Positions 35,574-45,906 of a DNA stretch of 64,000 bases are shown piece after piece. The DNA is from a cyanobacterium PCC 7702 (GTDB lineage: Bacteria; Cyanobacteriota; Cyanobacteriia; Cyanobacteriales; Nostocaceae). Positions within the stretch are counted from its first letter, which is position 1. Each line of letters starts with the position of its first letter. The stretch is taken from NCBI GenBank assembly GCA_000332255.1, contig KB235926.1:1900797-1964796 (forward strand). Direction: 5' to 3'. The notes under the pieces are model-generated. The model was not told where the DNA came from, ran no database searches, and was given only the letters and a program-made list of their open reading frames with translations. The translations under genes were made by a program, and so were the position numbers.

Positions 35574-35617
35574 TAACTCAATTGGTTGATGCGCAACATC
35601 TGCCTCCTTTCAAGTAA

Positions 35618-37060
<1,443 letters not shown>

Positions 37061-37159
37061 ACTATATCAGGGTGCATCTCAATTACTTGGTCAAAGACAC
37101 GCAATCAAAAACAGGCAATCCTCCAGCAATTTGCACACCGGATGTACGAGGATATAATT

Positions 37160-37971
37160 ATGACTGACATCCCCAAGCTGATCGATGAAATTGCAGACAC
37201 ACAAGCACGGTTGTACAATACTCAATTCCTCGCACCTTGCTTTCGTGGTGGACGGATTTGCGCGCGGGTGGCAGGAATAGTATATAATTTTACACCCCAG
37301 CCGAGTGAATTTGAGGGTTGGGGCATCTTTCAGCCTGTAGGTGAAAAACAGCAAAGGTTGTCAAAGAGGCAGACTTACCCCAAATTGACAAATACATGCA
37401 ACAATTTCCCCAAATACGGTTGCGCTTGGCACGCCAACTGCGCTTCAAAAGTTGGCTAGCATACCCGGTGAATGAAGCGGATATGCGTCAGCGGTTGAAG
37501 GTGGTGAAGCCAACGACAGTGCATCTGGTAACGGAAGGTGTTGTGTTTGAGCAAATCATTGCCCGTTGGAATGGACAATTCTGCTGGTTTGAGGAATTAG
37601 ATCGCCGTAGCGATCCGACAATAGCTGAAAATTTGCAATCCGCCCTCAAACAATTCACTCCTGTTGAGGAATTGCACTTCAAGGACATCACTCCAGAAAT
37701 TCGCTCTTGTTACCAGCTAGCAGGTGGATGCATAGAACCAGCGGATGAGAAACGTTTGAGAAGGGCGCTGCAGATGGGAGGTGGTAGTTTAAAAAAATTC
37801 CAAGATCGCGGTGATTACTGGATAGTTGATTGGACAACTGCTGATGGTGTTTGCCATACTAGCGCGATCGCCAAAACTGATTTGACTGTGATTAGTGCTG
37901 GTATTTGCTTGAGCGGACGCGATCGCGACTTTGACTTGCAATCGTTAGTGGGTGTAGTAGAACAACAGTAG
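37160..37971 (+). CDS. Unrecognised protein between Ro60-like and E1-like genes (one frameshift)
   Basis: The ATG at 37160 has GAGG 8 bases ahead. The first frame reads LIDEIADTQARLYNT, CFRGGRICARVAGIVYNF, EFEGWGIFQPVGEK. At the A5 run 37344-37348 one A appears lost; restoring it gives KTAKVVKEADLPQIDKYM and joins the frame that ends at 37971 (IRLRLARQLRFKSWLAYP, TTVHLVTEGVVFEQIIARW, FTPVEELHFKDI). The joined product is about 270 residues, soluble, alpha/beta, with no signal peptide. I do not recognise the family. Its position suggests a dedicated partner of the UBL-E1-Ro60 set. It contains no JAB or E2 signature. Confidence 0.5.
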
Positions 37972-37979
37972 TGGGAACA

Positions 37980-38618
37980 ATGAGTATCTTTTTTCACGAA
38001 CAGCTTTATCGCACTGATGCTGTGATGGCAAAGCTGAAAAATTATCCCGTGACTGTTTGCGGGGCTGGAGCTTTGGGAGCTAATATTGCTGAAAACCTTG
38101 TTCGCTCTGGTTTTGATAAACTTCAGATTATCGATCGCGATTGGGTTGAAGAGCGTAACCTTTCAACCCAGCCCTACTACCGTTCCGATATTGGAGCCTG
38201 GAAAGCGAGAATTTTGGCAAACAATCTCTACCGAGCCATCGGTAGCAAGGTGGATGCCATAACAAAGGAACTAACATCGGCAAATGTAAACCAACTACTT
38301 AAACAAAGCCAGCTCCTCGTCGATGCATTTGACAACAGCACCTCGAGGCAGCTACTAAAGGATTATGCTTGTCGATCGAGCATTCCTTGTTTGCATGTGG
38401 GATTGTACGCTGATTATGCGGAAGTGATTTGGAATGATGCTTATCGCGTCCCTTCCAATGCTAATGATGATGTTTGCGATTATCCCCTGGCACGAAATTT
38501 GGTCATCTTAACTGTTGCCGTCGCCTGCGAAGCAATTGTTTATTTCATCACTACAAAACAGCAACGCCATTTTACCCTTACTCTGAAGGACTTGACTGTT
38601 CAGCCTTTGAATTTTTGA
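37980..38618 (+). CDS. E1-like ThiF/MoeB family adenylyltransferase (minimal)
   Basis: The 212-residue protein is a bare E1 fold: VTVCGAGALGANIAENL (ATP-binding GxGxxG), QIIDRDWVEERNLSTQPYY (the Asp and Arg/Asn pairs that bind ATP and Mg), GAWKARILANNL with Lys, then LLVDAFDNSTSRQLL. Such enzymes adenylate the C-terminal Gly of ubiquitin-like or sulfur-carrier proteins. There is no CxxC zinc knuckle and no rhodanese. Cys candidates are in IPCLHVGLYAD and DDVCDYP. The start at 37980 lies 8 bases after the previous stop. The likely substrate is the small protein at 34935. ThiF for thiamine is less likely given its neighbours. Confidence 0.8.
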   Translation: MSIFFHEQLYRTDAVMAKLKNYPVTVCGAGALGANIAENLVRSGFDKLQIIDRDWVEERNLSTQPYYRSDIGAWKARILANNLYRAIGSKVDAITKELTSANVNQLLKQSQLLVDAFDNSTSRQLLKDYACRSSIPCLHVGLYADYAEVIWNDAYRVPSNANDDVCDYPLARNLVILTVAVACEAIVYFITTKQQRHFTLTLKDLTVQPLNF

Positions 38619-38751
38619 TTTTTGACCGCCACAGCTAGTTTCCCACATCTACAAAAATACTACCCGGTTGCAGACATTACGTTCGTAGTAATATTGTTTT
38701 GTTTATGATGCACAATACAACTCAACTGCACCTGTAAACCCAAATTAACTA

Positions 38752-39282
38752 ATGCTCATTTCTGCTGACACTCGCATTCCTTTTTCACGTGCTTTAGTCT
38801 ATGCTACCTACCGAGACAAGTTAGTGGAACTTGTTCCCTACATGCCGAACGTGCGCTATATTAGCGTCCTGTCCCGTCGCGAGGAAAACGGACTAATTTA
38901 TACCGTCAACGAATGGCATGGAGGTGGAGAAATTCCCACCGCTGCTAGGGCTTTCCTTAGCGAAGACATGCTCTCGTGGACTGAATACAATACTTGGAAT
39001 AATAATAATCTTACCTTAGAGTGGCAAATTAAAACTCACGCCTTTACAGAAGCAGTGCATTGTGCCGGAAACAACCGCTTTCTCGTAGATGGCGACATGA
39101 CCATTGTTGAAAATCGCGGCGAACTGGTTATCGATCCTAAGAAAATTAAAGGAGTACCTCAATTCCTGGTTCGTAGTGTGGTACACTTAGTCCAAGATTT
39201 TCTAGGTAAAAAGATTGTTCCCAACTTGTTGCAAATGAGCGAAGGAGTGCGCTTGTATCTGGAGAAAACTACCAGTCAATAA
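38752..39282 (+). CDS. SRPBCC (START-like) family protein
   Basis: The 176-residue protein starts with the family opening MLISADTRIPFSRALVYATYRD, then helix VELVPYMPNV, a run of antiparallel strands (YTVNEWHGG, LSWTEYNTW, LTLEWQIKTH, FLVDGDMTIV), and a long C-terminal helix (VRSVVHLVQDFLGKKIVPNLL). This is the lipid- or small-molecule-binding cavity fold of polyketide cyclases and Bet v1. The ligand is unknown; no signal peptide is seen. It begins 133 bases after the E1-like gene. Confidence 0.75.
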   Translation: MLISADTRIPFSRALVYATYRDKLVELVPYMPNVRYISVLSRREENGLIYTVNEWHGGGEIPTAARAFLSEDMLSWTEYNTWNNNNLTLEWQIKTHAFTEAVHCAGNNRFLVDGDMTIVENRGELVIDPKKIKGVPQFLVRSVVHLVQDFLGKKIVPNLLQMSEGVRLYLEKTTSQ

Positions 39283-39318
39283 AGATAGTCTGATTGTTCA
39301 AGGTGGAAATAGTGCTAA

Positions 39319-39654
39319 TTATAATTTTGTAACAGCATGACAGTATTCAATTAGCTTTGTGAGGCGATCGCTAATGGCAGTTAGTCTTCCAGCAGCAGTA
39401 GCAGCTTGGCGCGCGCCTTGAAAGAAGATCGTATCTATTTCCAGCAAGTGCAGTTGCTTGCTCATTTCTGTTCGATAAGATTGCTCCGGCGATGGTCCCT
39501 CATCTAAAGGTAAAATTTGTTGCTGAAAAAATTGCTTTAACAACATTATTTGCTGCTGTATGCCACGTGCGTCTAATTGCTGGCTAACGACCTGAGAGCG
39601 AAATTGCTCTAGCAACGTTGCGAAGGTTTGATATTTATCCCCATGAAAAGACAT
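39319..39654 (-). CDS. patD: Heterocyst frequency control protein PatD
   Basis: The 111-residue helical protein has the family phrases YQTFATLLEQFRSQV, LLKQFFQQQILPL, EMSKQLHLLEIDTIFFQGARQAAT and LTKLIEYCHAV. PatD in Anabaena sp. PCC 7120 influences the proportion of cells that become heterocysts, by interaction with FtsZ. The gene faces the SRPBCC gene convergently and is divergent from relA/spoT. Assignment rests on remembered family sequence, so moderate certainty. It supports a heterocystous host. Confidence 0.65.
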   Translation of the reverse strand: MSFHGDKYQTFATLLEQFRSQVVSQQLDARGIQQQIMLLKQFFQQQILPLDEGPSPEQSYRTEMSKQLHLLEIDTIFFQGARQAATAAGRLTAISDRLTKLIEYCHAVTKL

Positions 39655-39844
39655 TCAGCGCCACTTGAGATACTATTAGTATTAAGTAATCTTTCAAAGA
39701 CAAGAAAAATCTTCACTTTTAGGAAGTTGCTATTGCCCCGAAAATTTTGGGGCTAATTTGTCAGCAGTTAAATTTCCAGACGATGATAATAAAAGTATAA
39801 ATCCGGATGACTAATTCTTTTTCCCCTATCAAGACGAACTTCTG

Positions 39845-39863
39845 TTGACGGCAATGCCGTCAA
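39845..39863. promoter_or_regulatory. Perfect palindrome in the relA/spoT leader
   Basis: TTGACGGC (39845-39852) pairs with GCCGTCAA (39856-39863) around AAT, 54 bases before the ATG. A second imperfect hairpin with GCCCC/GGGGC arms lies at 39735-39753. The palindrome could be an operator or a leader hairpin. Confidence 0.35.
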
Positions 39864-39917
39864 TTATATTCAAATTTTCAGCTTACACCTGTTTATTGAC
39901 TCCCAGTCCCGAACCCT

Positions 39918-42203
39918 ATGATGAGCAGCACAGTAGTTGTCACCGAGCCGACCGATATTACTCTTCCCGAATGGCTGAAGAGTTGTTTGTACACCCCACC
40001 TTCCAGTAGCGGTGAAACAGAAGAAGAAAGAAAGTACTACGATACAGATTTAATCTGTCGAGCATTTCAATTTGCTTATCAGCTACACCAGGGTCAATAT
40101 CGCAGGTCAGGAGAACCTTATATTTGTCATCCTGTTGCTGTTGCCAGCCTACTCCACGATTTGGGAGGTAGTGCTGCTATGATAGCAGCTGGATTTTTAC
40201 ATGATGTAGTAGAAGATACCGATGTTACTATTGAAGAAATAGAACAGCGTTTTGGTTCAGAAGTTAGACGTTTGGTGGAAGGGGTAACCAAACTTTCTAA
40301 AATTAATTTTAAAAGCAAAACCGAAAGTCAAGCAGAAAATTTTCGGCGTATGTTTTTGGCAATGGCGCAGGATATCCGCGTGATTGTAGTGAAACTGGCA
40401 GATCGCCTGCATAACATGCGCACCTTAGAATTTATGCCAGAGGAAAAACGCCGGCGCATTGCCTTAGAAACCAGAGAAATTTTTGCTCCCTTAGCAAATC
40501 GCTTGGGGATTTGGCGTTTTAAATGGGAATTGGAAGATCTAGCCTTTAAATATTTAGAGCCAGAAGCTTTTCGCCAAATACAACAGCTGGTGTCAGAAAA
40601 ACGAACAGCTCGGGAAGAAAGATTGGCAAAAGTAGCTGAAGGTTTGCGACAGCGATTAGCAGAAGCAGGAATTCGCTGTTTGGATATCAGCGGGCGTCCC
40701 AAGCATCTTTACAGTATCTACCAAAAGATGCAGCGGCAAAACAAGGAGTTCCACGAAATTTACGATTTGGCAGCACTGCGCATCATCGTTCAAACTCACG
40801 AGGAATGCTATCGTGCTTTGGCAGTGGTTCACGATGCTTTTCGTCCGATTCCTGGCAGATTCAAAGATTATATAGGACTGCCGAAACCAAACCGCTATCA
40901 ATCGCTGCACACGGGAGTAATCGGTCCTTGGGGACGGCCTTTGGAAGTACAAATTCGCACTTTGGAAATGCATCGCATAGCGGAATACGGAATCGCCGCC
41001 CATTGGAAATACAAAGAAACAGGAAGTTCTAGCGCTGGCCATCTTAGCGCCGCCGATGAAAAATTTACTTGGTTGCGACAGTTGCTAGAATGGCAAAACG
41101 ACTTAAAGGATGCCCAGGAATATCTAGAAAGCGTCAAAGATAATCTATTTGAAGATGATGTTTATGTCTTCACTCCCAAGGGAGATTTAGTAGCTTTGAA
41201 CGCCGGTTCTACCCCTGTGGATTTTGCTTATCGCATTCACACAGAAATTGGCAATCACTGTGCAGGAGCGCGGGTAAATGGAAAAATAGTACCGCTGTCG
41301 ACGCGATTGCAAAATGGGGATATAGTGGAAATCATTACCCAGAAAAATAGCCATCCTAGCTTGGATTGGTTGAATTTTGTCAGGACAAGTGCAGCTAAAA
41401 ATCGCATCAAACAGTGGTATAAGCGATCGCGCCGAGAAGAAAATATTGCACGCGGTCGAGAAATTCTAGAAAAAGAACTGGGGAAAACAGGTTTTGAGAG
41501 TTTTTTGAAATCCGAACCTATGCAAGCGGTAGCAGAAAAGTGTAACTACCATAGCGTGGAAGATTTACTTGCTGGTTTGGGTTACGGGGAAGTAACGCTA
41601 AATTTGGTGCTCAACCGCTGGCGAGAGGTAGTCAAAGCGCAACAACCTTTAGCAAACGAAGCTGAAACTATCGCTAATCTCCCAACAACAGCGAAAACAA
41701 CTCTCCGGGATGCGACTACTTTTACCTCTTCTTGCCGCACTACGGATTCGCCGATCGTGGGAGTAGAAGGGTTAATGTATTATTTAGCTAAGTGTTGTAA
41801 CCCGATTCCCGACGAACCAATCATCGGCGTAGTCACCCGGGGTAAAGGAATTTCCATTCACCGTCAAGGATGTCACAACTTGGAAAAAGTAGAATGCGAG
41901 CGTCTAGTACCCGTAAGCTGGAATCCAGTCTCAGAAAACAACGTTTGTCCTCAAACATATCAAGTGAACGTGCAAATTGAAGCTCTCGATCGCGTGGGAG
42001 TGTTAAAAGATATTTTGTCGCGACTGAGTGACCAAGGAATTAACGTTCGCCATGCAAATGTTAAAACTGCTTTTGGTCAACCTGCATTGATTAATTTGGG
42101 GATCGAAATCCGGGATCGCGCTCAATTAGAACATGTTTTCATCCAAATTAAGAAAATGAGTGATATTCTCAATATCCGCCGCGTTAGTGAAATTGATGAA
42201 TAA
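39918..42203 (+). CDS. spoT: RelA/SpoT bifunctional (p)ppGpp synthetase/hydrolase
   Basis: This 761-residue long RSH enzyme makes and breaks the alarmone (p)ppGpp. Hydrolase HD domain: HPVAVASLLHDLG and FLHDVVEDTDVT (HDxxED intact), so hydrolase activity is expected. Synthetase: RFKDYIGLPKPNRYQSLHT. TGS: DDVYVFTPKGDLVALNAGSTPVDFAY. A zinc-finger-like helical region (LAKCCNPIPDEPIIG) and a C-terminal ACT domain (VGVLKDILSRLSDQGIN) follow. Two ATGs lie at 39918 and 39921. The single long RSH with both activities is the normal cyanobacterial state. Confidence 0.95.
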   Translation: MMSSTVVVTEPTDITLPEWLKSCLYTPPSSSGETEEERKYYDTDLICRAFQFAYQLHQGQYRRSGEPYICHPVAVASLLHDLGGSAAMIAAGFLHDVVEDTDVTIEEIEQRFGSEVRRLVEGVTKLSKINFKSKTESQAENFRRMFLAMAQDIRVIVVKLADRLHNMRTLEFMPEEKRRRIALETREIFAPLANRLGIWRFKWELEDLAFKYLEPEAFRQIQQLVSEKRTAREERLAKVAEGLRQRLAEAGIRCLDISGRPKHLYSIYQKMQRQNKEFHEIYDLAALRIIVQTHEECYRALAVVHDAFRPIPGRFKDYIGLPKPNRYQSLHTGVIGPWGRPLEVQIRTLEMHRIAEYGIAAHWKYKETGSSSAGHLSAADEKFTWLRQLLEWQNDLKDAQEYLESVKDNLFEDDVYVFTPKGDLVALNAGSTPVDFAYRIHTEIGNHCAGARVNGKIVPLSTRLQNGDIVEIITQKNSHPSLDWLNFVRTSAAKNRIKQWYKRSRREENIARGREILEKELGKTGFESFLKSEPMQAVAEKCNYHSVEDLLAGLGYGEVTLNLVLNRWREVVKAQQPLANEAETIANLPTTAKTTLRDATTFTSSCRTTDSPIVGVEGLMYYLAKCCNPIPDEPIIGVVTRGKGISIHRQGCHNLEKVECERLVPVSWNPVSENNVCPQTYQVNVQIEALDRVGVLKDILSRLSDQGINVRHANVKTAFGQPALINLGIEIRDRAQLEHVFIQIKKMSDILNIRRVSEIDE

Positions 42204-42375
42204 TTGCGAGTGCAACCACATACAGACCTGCGTAATTGCGTAAGGGTGTAGCGATCGTCTATGGGGATTGAATCAGAGCAAATATCCTGTTCAAATAGGA
42301 CGCTCCCCACCCACGCTCGTTGCCAACTTGAAGCTAGAGACGAGCCAACTTTTAAGCTTTCTCTAACTTTAGAAC

Positions 42376-42951
42376 TTAAAGTTCCGATTTTTTACTTCCT
42401 AAAATTAGCTGCGAAAGAATATTTCCAGTCGTATCCAGAATCTGATCTAGTAAAAAACCAATAGTGCCGATATAAATTATACCTGCAACTAAATTATTAT
42501 TATTGCCAGACCTATAACTGTTCCAAATAAAAAATCCCAGTCCCTTGCTTACCGTTAGCATTTCTATAGCAATGACAGTAAACCAGGCTATCCAAATACT
42601 GTTTCGAAAAGCATTAAATATATAATTGATGGCAATACGAAAATTGTTACCTTGGATGCGAGCTGTTCGTATACCCGTAGCTGTATTAATCATTAAAGAC
42701 CAGATAGAACTGAAAAAAACAACAATACTTGTTGCTACTTCTAATTCTCGAAATAAAATTAAAGCCATTGGAATCAAAGCCACAGGAGGAATGCTAGAGG
42801 GAATTTGCAGCAGCCGCTTGCCAATTTGATAAATAAAGGAATTAATGCCAATGATACTTCCAAGTAAAATTCCTAAAATCGCGGCAGGAATGTAGCCAAC
42901 AAACAACAATTGCAAACTGGATAAAAAGTCTACAAATATACTATGTTCCAT
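42376..42951 (-). CDS. ABC transporter permease of the NrtB/SsuC type, shortened
   Basis: The 191 residues match the BPD_transp_1 permeases of nitrate, taurine and sulfonate transporters: GYIPAAILGILLGSIIG, SIPPVALIPMALI, FFSSIWSLMINTATGIR, WFTVIAIEML and the ending GLGFFIWNSYRSGNN. Usual length is about 250-280. The N-terminal span is missing, and between GIR and WFTV about 17 residues, the EAA loop that docks to the ATPase, are absent. No ATPase or binding protein is adjacent. It may be a relic or a permease that works differently. Confidence 0.65.
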   Translation of the reverse strand: MEHSIFVDFLSSLQLLFVGYIPAAILGILLGSIIGINSFIYQIGKRLLQIPSSIPPVALIPMALILFRELEVATSIVVFFSSIWSLMINTATGIRTARIQGNNFRIAINYIFNAFRNSIWIAWFTVIAIEMLTVSKGLGFFIWNSYRSGNNNNLVAGIIYIGTIGFLLDQILDTTGNILSQLILGSKKSEL

Positions 42952-43200
42952 GCTTCATGTTTTTAATTGGAACATCCGAAGGATGGTAGGATAATAATAC
43001 ATAATAGCGCAGGCAAGGAATTTTCAGGGTACATTTTTCCAAAAAACTATCAAGAATTTTCAGATTCTATAGGAAATTAAAAAATATATTCCTAGTATTT
43101 TTAGTTACGAAAAAGTGTATTATTTGCAGAGAAATTATCAAAAAGATAATTGAATTGAGTAAGATAACAGACAGCAAAAATTACACCTAAGGAAAAAGTT
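42952..43200. other. AT-rich intergenic stretch
   Basis: These 249 bases have no supported frame. Near 43191 AAGGAAAAA could serve as ribosome-binding site for the small frame that starts at 43201. Confidence 0.3.
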
Positions 43201-43302
43201 GTGGCAATTCGCAAAGGACGAGCGCTCAAACATCGTCGTAACCTAAAAACTACAAAAACAACTTTCAACATGCAGCCACAAAAGTGCCCTGTTGGAGTGT
43301 AA
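43201..43302 (+). CDS. Possible small basic protein, 33 residues
   Basis: A GTG at 43201, preceded by AAGGAAAAAG, opens MAIRKGRALKHRRNLK, then TTKTTFNMQ, and ends CPVGV. It is strongly basic in the first half (six Arg/Lys/His per ten residues). I know no family. It may be a small RNA- or DNA-binding protein or a chance frame. It stands 160 bases upstream of gnd. Confidence 0.3.
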   Translation: MAIRKGRALKHRRNLKTTKTTFNMQPQKCPVGV

Positions 43303-43461
43303 TAGTGTTACAGTGTTAATGGCAACGAGCGATCGCACTTTCCAAAAACTTTAGTTACCATCAAATGTGGCGATCGCGCAGATAACCAGCAAAACTACAC
43401 TTGCTTTTACTGAGCTTACCGTCGGCGATGCGATAGCGCAAAACAAGGAGACGAGAAGTTT

Positions 43462-44502
43462 ATGGAACTTGGAATGATCGGCTTGGGACGGATGGGCGCA
43501 AACATGGCCCGACGTTTGACACTTGCTGGACATCGTGTAGTGGGGTATGTCCGCCGAACCGAGAAATTAAATGCAATGGTAAACGAAGGTGTCATAGCAG
43601 CTGGAGCAAGCTCGATCGCGGATTTGGTCAGTAAATTATCCAAACCCCGGGCTGTATGGTTGATGTTACCTGCTGCTGCTGTGGATGAGACCATTGCCAC
43701 CCTTAAACAGCTGCTCGAGCCAGACGACATAATTATAGATGGCGGCAACTCTTACTACCAGGATGATATTCGTCGCGCCGCTGCTCTTAAAGACAAAGGC
43801 ATTCACTACGTTGATTGCGGTACTAGCGGTGGCGTTTGGGGATTAGAGCGGGGCTATTGCCTAATGATAGGCGGTGAAGAAGTAGCAGTCAAACGCCTCG
43901 ACCCTATTTTTGCCACCTTGGCTCCGGGTAGGGGAGAAATCGCTCGCACTCCCGGGCGAGAAAAGGTAGGCGGTACCGCCGAGCAAGGCTATCTTCATTG
44001 CGGTCCGCACGGCGCCGGACACTTTGTGAAGATGGTACACAACGGTATCGAGTACGGAATCATGGCAGCCTACGCAGAAGGATTGAATATACTCCGCCAC
44101 GCCAACGTAGGTAAGAATCAGCGCGAGATCGATGCGGAAACTACACCGCTGCGCCATCCAGAATATTACCAGTATGACTTTAATTTGGCAGATATTGCGG
44201 AAGTTTGGCGACGGGGTAGCGTAATAGCTTCTTGGTTGTTGGATTTAACAGCGATCGCCTTACTAGAAAGCCCCAACCTAGAGGAGTTTAGCGGTCAGGT
44301 ATCAGATTCTGGCGAGGGACGCTGGAGCGCAATAGCAGCTATCGACGAATCCGTACCAACTCCCGTGTTAACCGCAGCTTTGTTTGCTCGTTTTAGTTCC
44401 CGCGGCGAAGCAACTTTTGCCGACAAGTTGTTATCTGCTATGCGCTATCAGTTCGGCGGTCATCAGGAAAAAGCTACTTCTCCAACAAAAGGCTTGTCGT
44501 GA
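43462..44502 (+). CDS. gnd: 6-phosphogluconate dehydrogenase, decarboxylating (short YqeC type)
   Basis: This enzyme converts 6-phosphogluconate to ribulose 5-phosphate and CO2 in the oxidative pentose phosphate pathway. The 346 residues are the short form (the classical enzyme has about 470). It shows [15 protein letters not shown] (Rossmann), [35 protein letters not shown] (substrate), and [14 protein letters not shown] with catalytic Lys and the HNGIEYG motif. The short type is often NAD-linked. AAGGAG at 43446-43451 precedes the ATG. It overlaps zwf by one base. Confidence 0.92.
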   Translation: MELGMIGLGRMGANMARRLTLAGHRVVGYVRRTEKLNAMVNEGVIAAGASSIADLVSKLSKPRAVWLMLPAAAVDETIATLKQLLEPDDIIIDGGNSYYQDDIRRAAALKDKGIHYVDCGTSGGVWGLERGYCLMIGGEEVAVKRLDPIFATLAPGRGEIARTPGREKVGGTAEQGYLHCGPHGAGHFVKMVHNGIEYGIMAAYAEGLNILRHANVGKNQREIDAETTPLRHPEYYQYDFNLADIAEVWRRGSVIASWLLDLTAIALLESPNLEEFSGQVSDSGEGRWSAIAAIDESVPTPVLTAALFARFSSRGEATFADKLLSAMRYQFGGHQEKATSPTKGLS

Positions 44503-45884
44503 TGGAAACTCCTCACTCGGATGCACTGGTATTTTTTGGAGCCACAGGCGATCTCGCCTATAAAAAAATCTTTCCTAGCCTGCAAGCCATGGTCCGGCGA
44601 GGTAATCTGAACGTTCCAGTGATTGGAGTTGCTGGTCGACCTTGGAGTGTAGAGCAATTAAGAGAACGGGCGCGCCAGAGTCTCGAAGACCACGGTGGTG
44701 TGGATCCAATAGCGTTTGCAAAACTTTCTTCCCTGCTGCAGTACGTTTCTGGAGACTACAACCAACTAGAAACTTACGAAAAATTACGTCAAGTGCTTGG
44801 TAATGTCAGCTGTCCTCTTTACTACCTGGCAATTCCGCCCAGCTTGTTTCCACAAGTAGTAGAAGGATTGGGTAGATCTGGCTGTGCACGACATGCTCGG
44901 GTGGTAATCGAAAAACCCTTCGGACGGGATTTAGAATCAGCACGACAGTTAAACCAAATTCTGCGCTCGGTTTTCCCAGAATCCTCAATCTACCGCATCG
45001 ACCATTATCTGGGCAAAGAACCGCTGTTGAACTTGCTGTATTTTAGATTTGCCAACTCTTTTTTAGAACCGATCTGGAATCGCAACTACGTTGAAAGCAT
45101 CCAGATCGTCATGGCAGAAAATTTTGGTATTGAAGGACGGGGAAAGTTCTACGACGAAACAGGGGCCATTCGCGATGTGGTCCAAAACCACATGCTGCAA
45201 GTGCTAGCATCAGTCTGCATGGATGCTCCAGCTAGCACAGCAACAGATGCTATCCGTGACGAAAAAGAACGGATTCTCAAAGCAGTGCGATCGCTCGAAC
45301 CGAATGACGTGATTCGGGGACAATACCGCGGTTACCGCCAGGAGGAAGGCGTAGCTTCTGACTCTCAAGTAGAAACCTTTGCAGCGGTGCGGTTGTTTAT
45401 TGATACTTGGCGCTGGTCGGGAGTTCCCATATACATCAGAGCCGGAAAAAAACTGCCCGTCAAGACTACGGAGGTAATGGTCAAGCTAAAATGTCCGCCC
45501 TTAGATGTGTTCAAGGAGGAGGGAACGGAAAATACCAATTACGTTCGTTTTTTGCTTGACCCAGAGGTGATTGTGGGATTGGGTGCTCGCACGAAAATTC
45601 CTGGAGAAGCTATGATTGGCTCTACAGTGGAATTATTGGCGTTTTACGGCGGAGGCGACGAGATGGAACCCTACGAACGCCTGCTCGGCGAGGCAATGCG
45701 AGGCGATCCCACCCTATTTGTCAGAGAGGATACCGTGGAAGAAGAATGGCGGATAGTTCAATCTGTTCTCGATAACGTTACACCCGTTTACGAATATGAG
45801 CCGAATACATGGGGACCGCCGCAAGCAGATAAACTTCTTTTAGCAGGCGATCGCTGGTACAATCCCTTGCCAAGAGAAATGTAG
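44502..45884 (+). CDS. zwf: Glucose-6-phosphate dehydrogenase (short form)
   Basis: The 460-residue enzyme oxidises glucose 6-phosphate to 6-phosphogluconolactone. It shows [18 protein letters not shown] (coenzyme-binding), [25 protein letters not shown] (active-site His), [17 protein letters not shown], and [15 protein letters not shown]. It lacks some C-terminal residues of the usual ~500-residue cyanobacterial enzyme and is paired with gnd, not with opcA and fbp as in the main cyanobacterial locus, so it is probably a second copy. The ATG overlaps the gnd stop (TGATG), which implies translational coupling. Confidence 0.92.
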   Translation: METPHSDALVFFGATGDLAYKKIFPSLQAMVRRGNLNVPVIGVAGRPWSVEQLRERARQSLEDHGGVDPIAFAKLSSLLQYVSGDYNQLETYEKLRQVLGNVSCPLYYLAIPPSLFPQVVEGLGRSGCARHARVVIEKPFGRDLESARQLNQILRSVFPESSIYRIDHYLGKEPLLNLLYFRFANSFLEPIWNRNYVESIQIVMAENFGIEGRGKFYDETGAIRDVVQNHMLQVLASVCMDAPASTATDAIRDEKERILKAVRSLEPNDVIRGQYRGYRQEEGVASDSQVETFAAVRLFIDTWRWSGVPIYIRAGKKLPVKTTEVMVKLKCPPLDVFKEEGTENTNYVRFLLDPEVIVGLGARTKIPGEAMIGSTVELLAFYGGGDEMEPYERLLGEAMRGDPTLFVREDTVEEEWRIVQSVLDNVTPVYEYEPNTWGPPQADKLLLAGDRWYNPLPREM

Positions 45885-45906
45885 CCAACTGCAGCACCAA
45901 AATCCC

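Larger units (their letters stand above)
35170..35615 (+). other. Decayed tRNA-like array between the UBL and Ro60-like genes
   Basis: About 450 bases contain pieces of at least five tRNA-like units: D-arm-like segments (around 35180, 35261-35280, 35385-35408, 35419-35435, 35541 and 35571-35593) and two perfect T-arms (GTAGG-TTCGAAT-CCTAC at 35223-35239 and GTGGG-TTCGAAT-CTCAC at 35459-35475). The block AGCTTTTTCA(A/G)CTTGCA recurs near 35137 and 35486, as if the array grew by tandem copying. Only one unit looks nearly whole. tRNA arrays occur in some heterocystous cyanobacteria; here the setting next to a Ro60-like gene suggests a tRNA-like ligand RNA such as YrlA. Confidence 0.55.
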
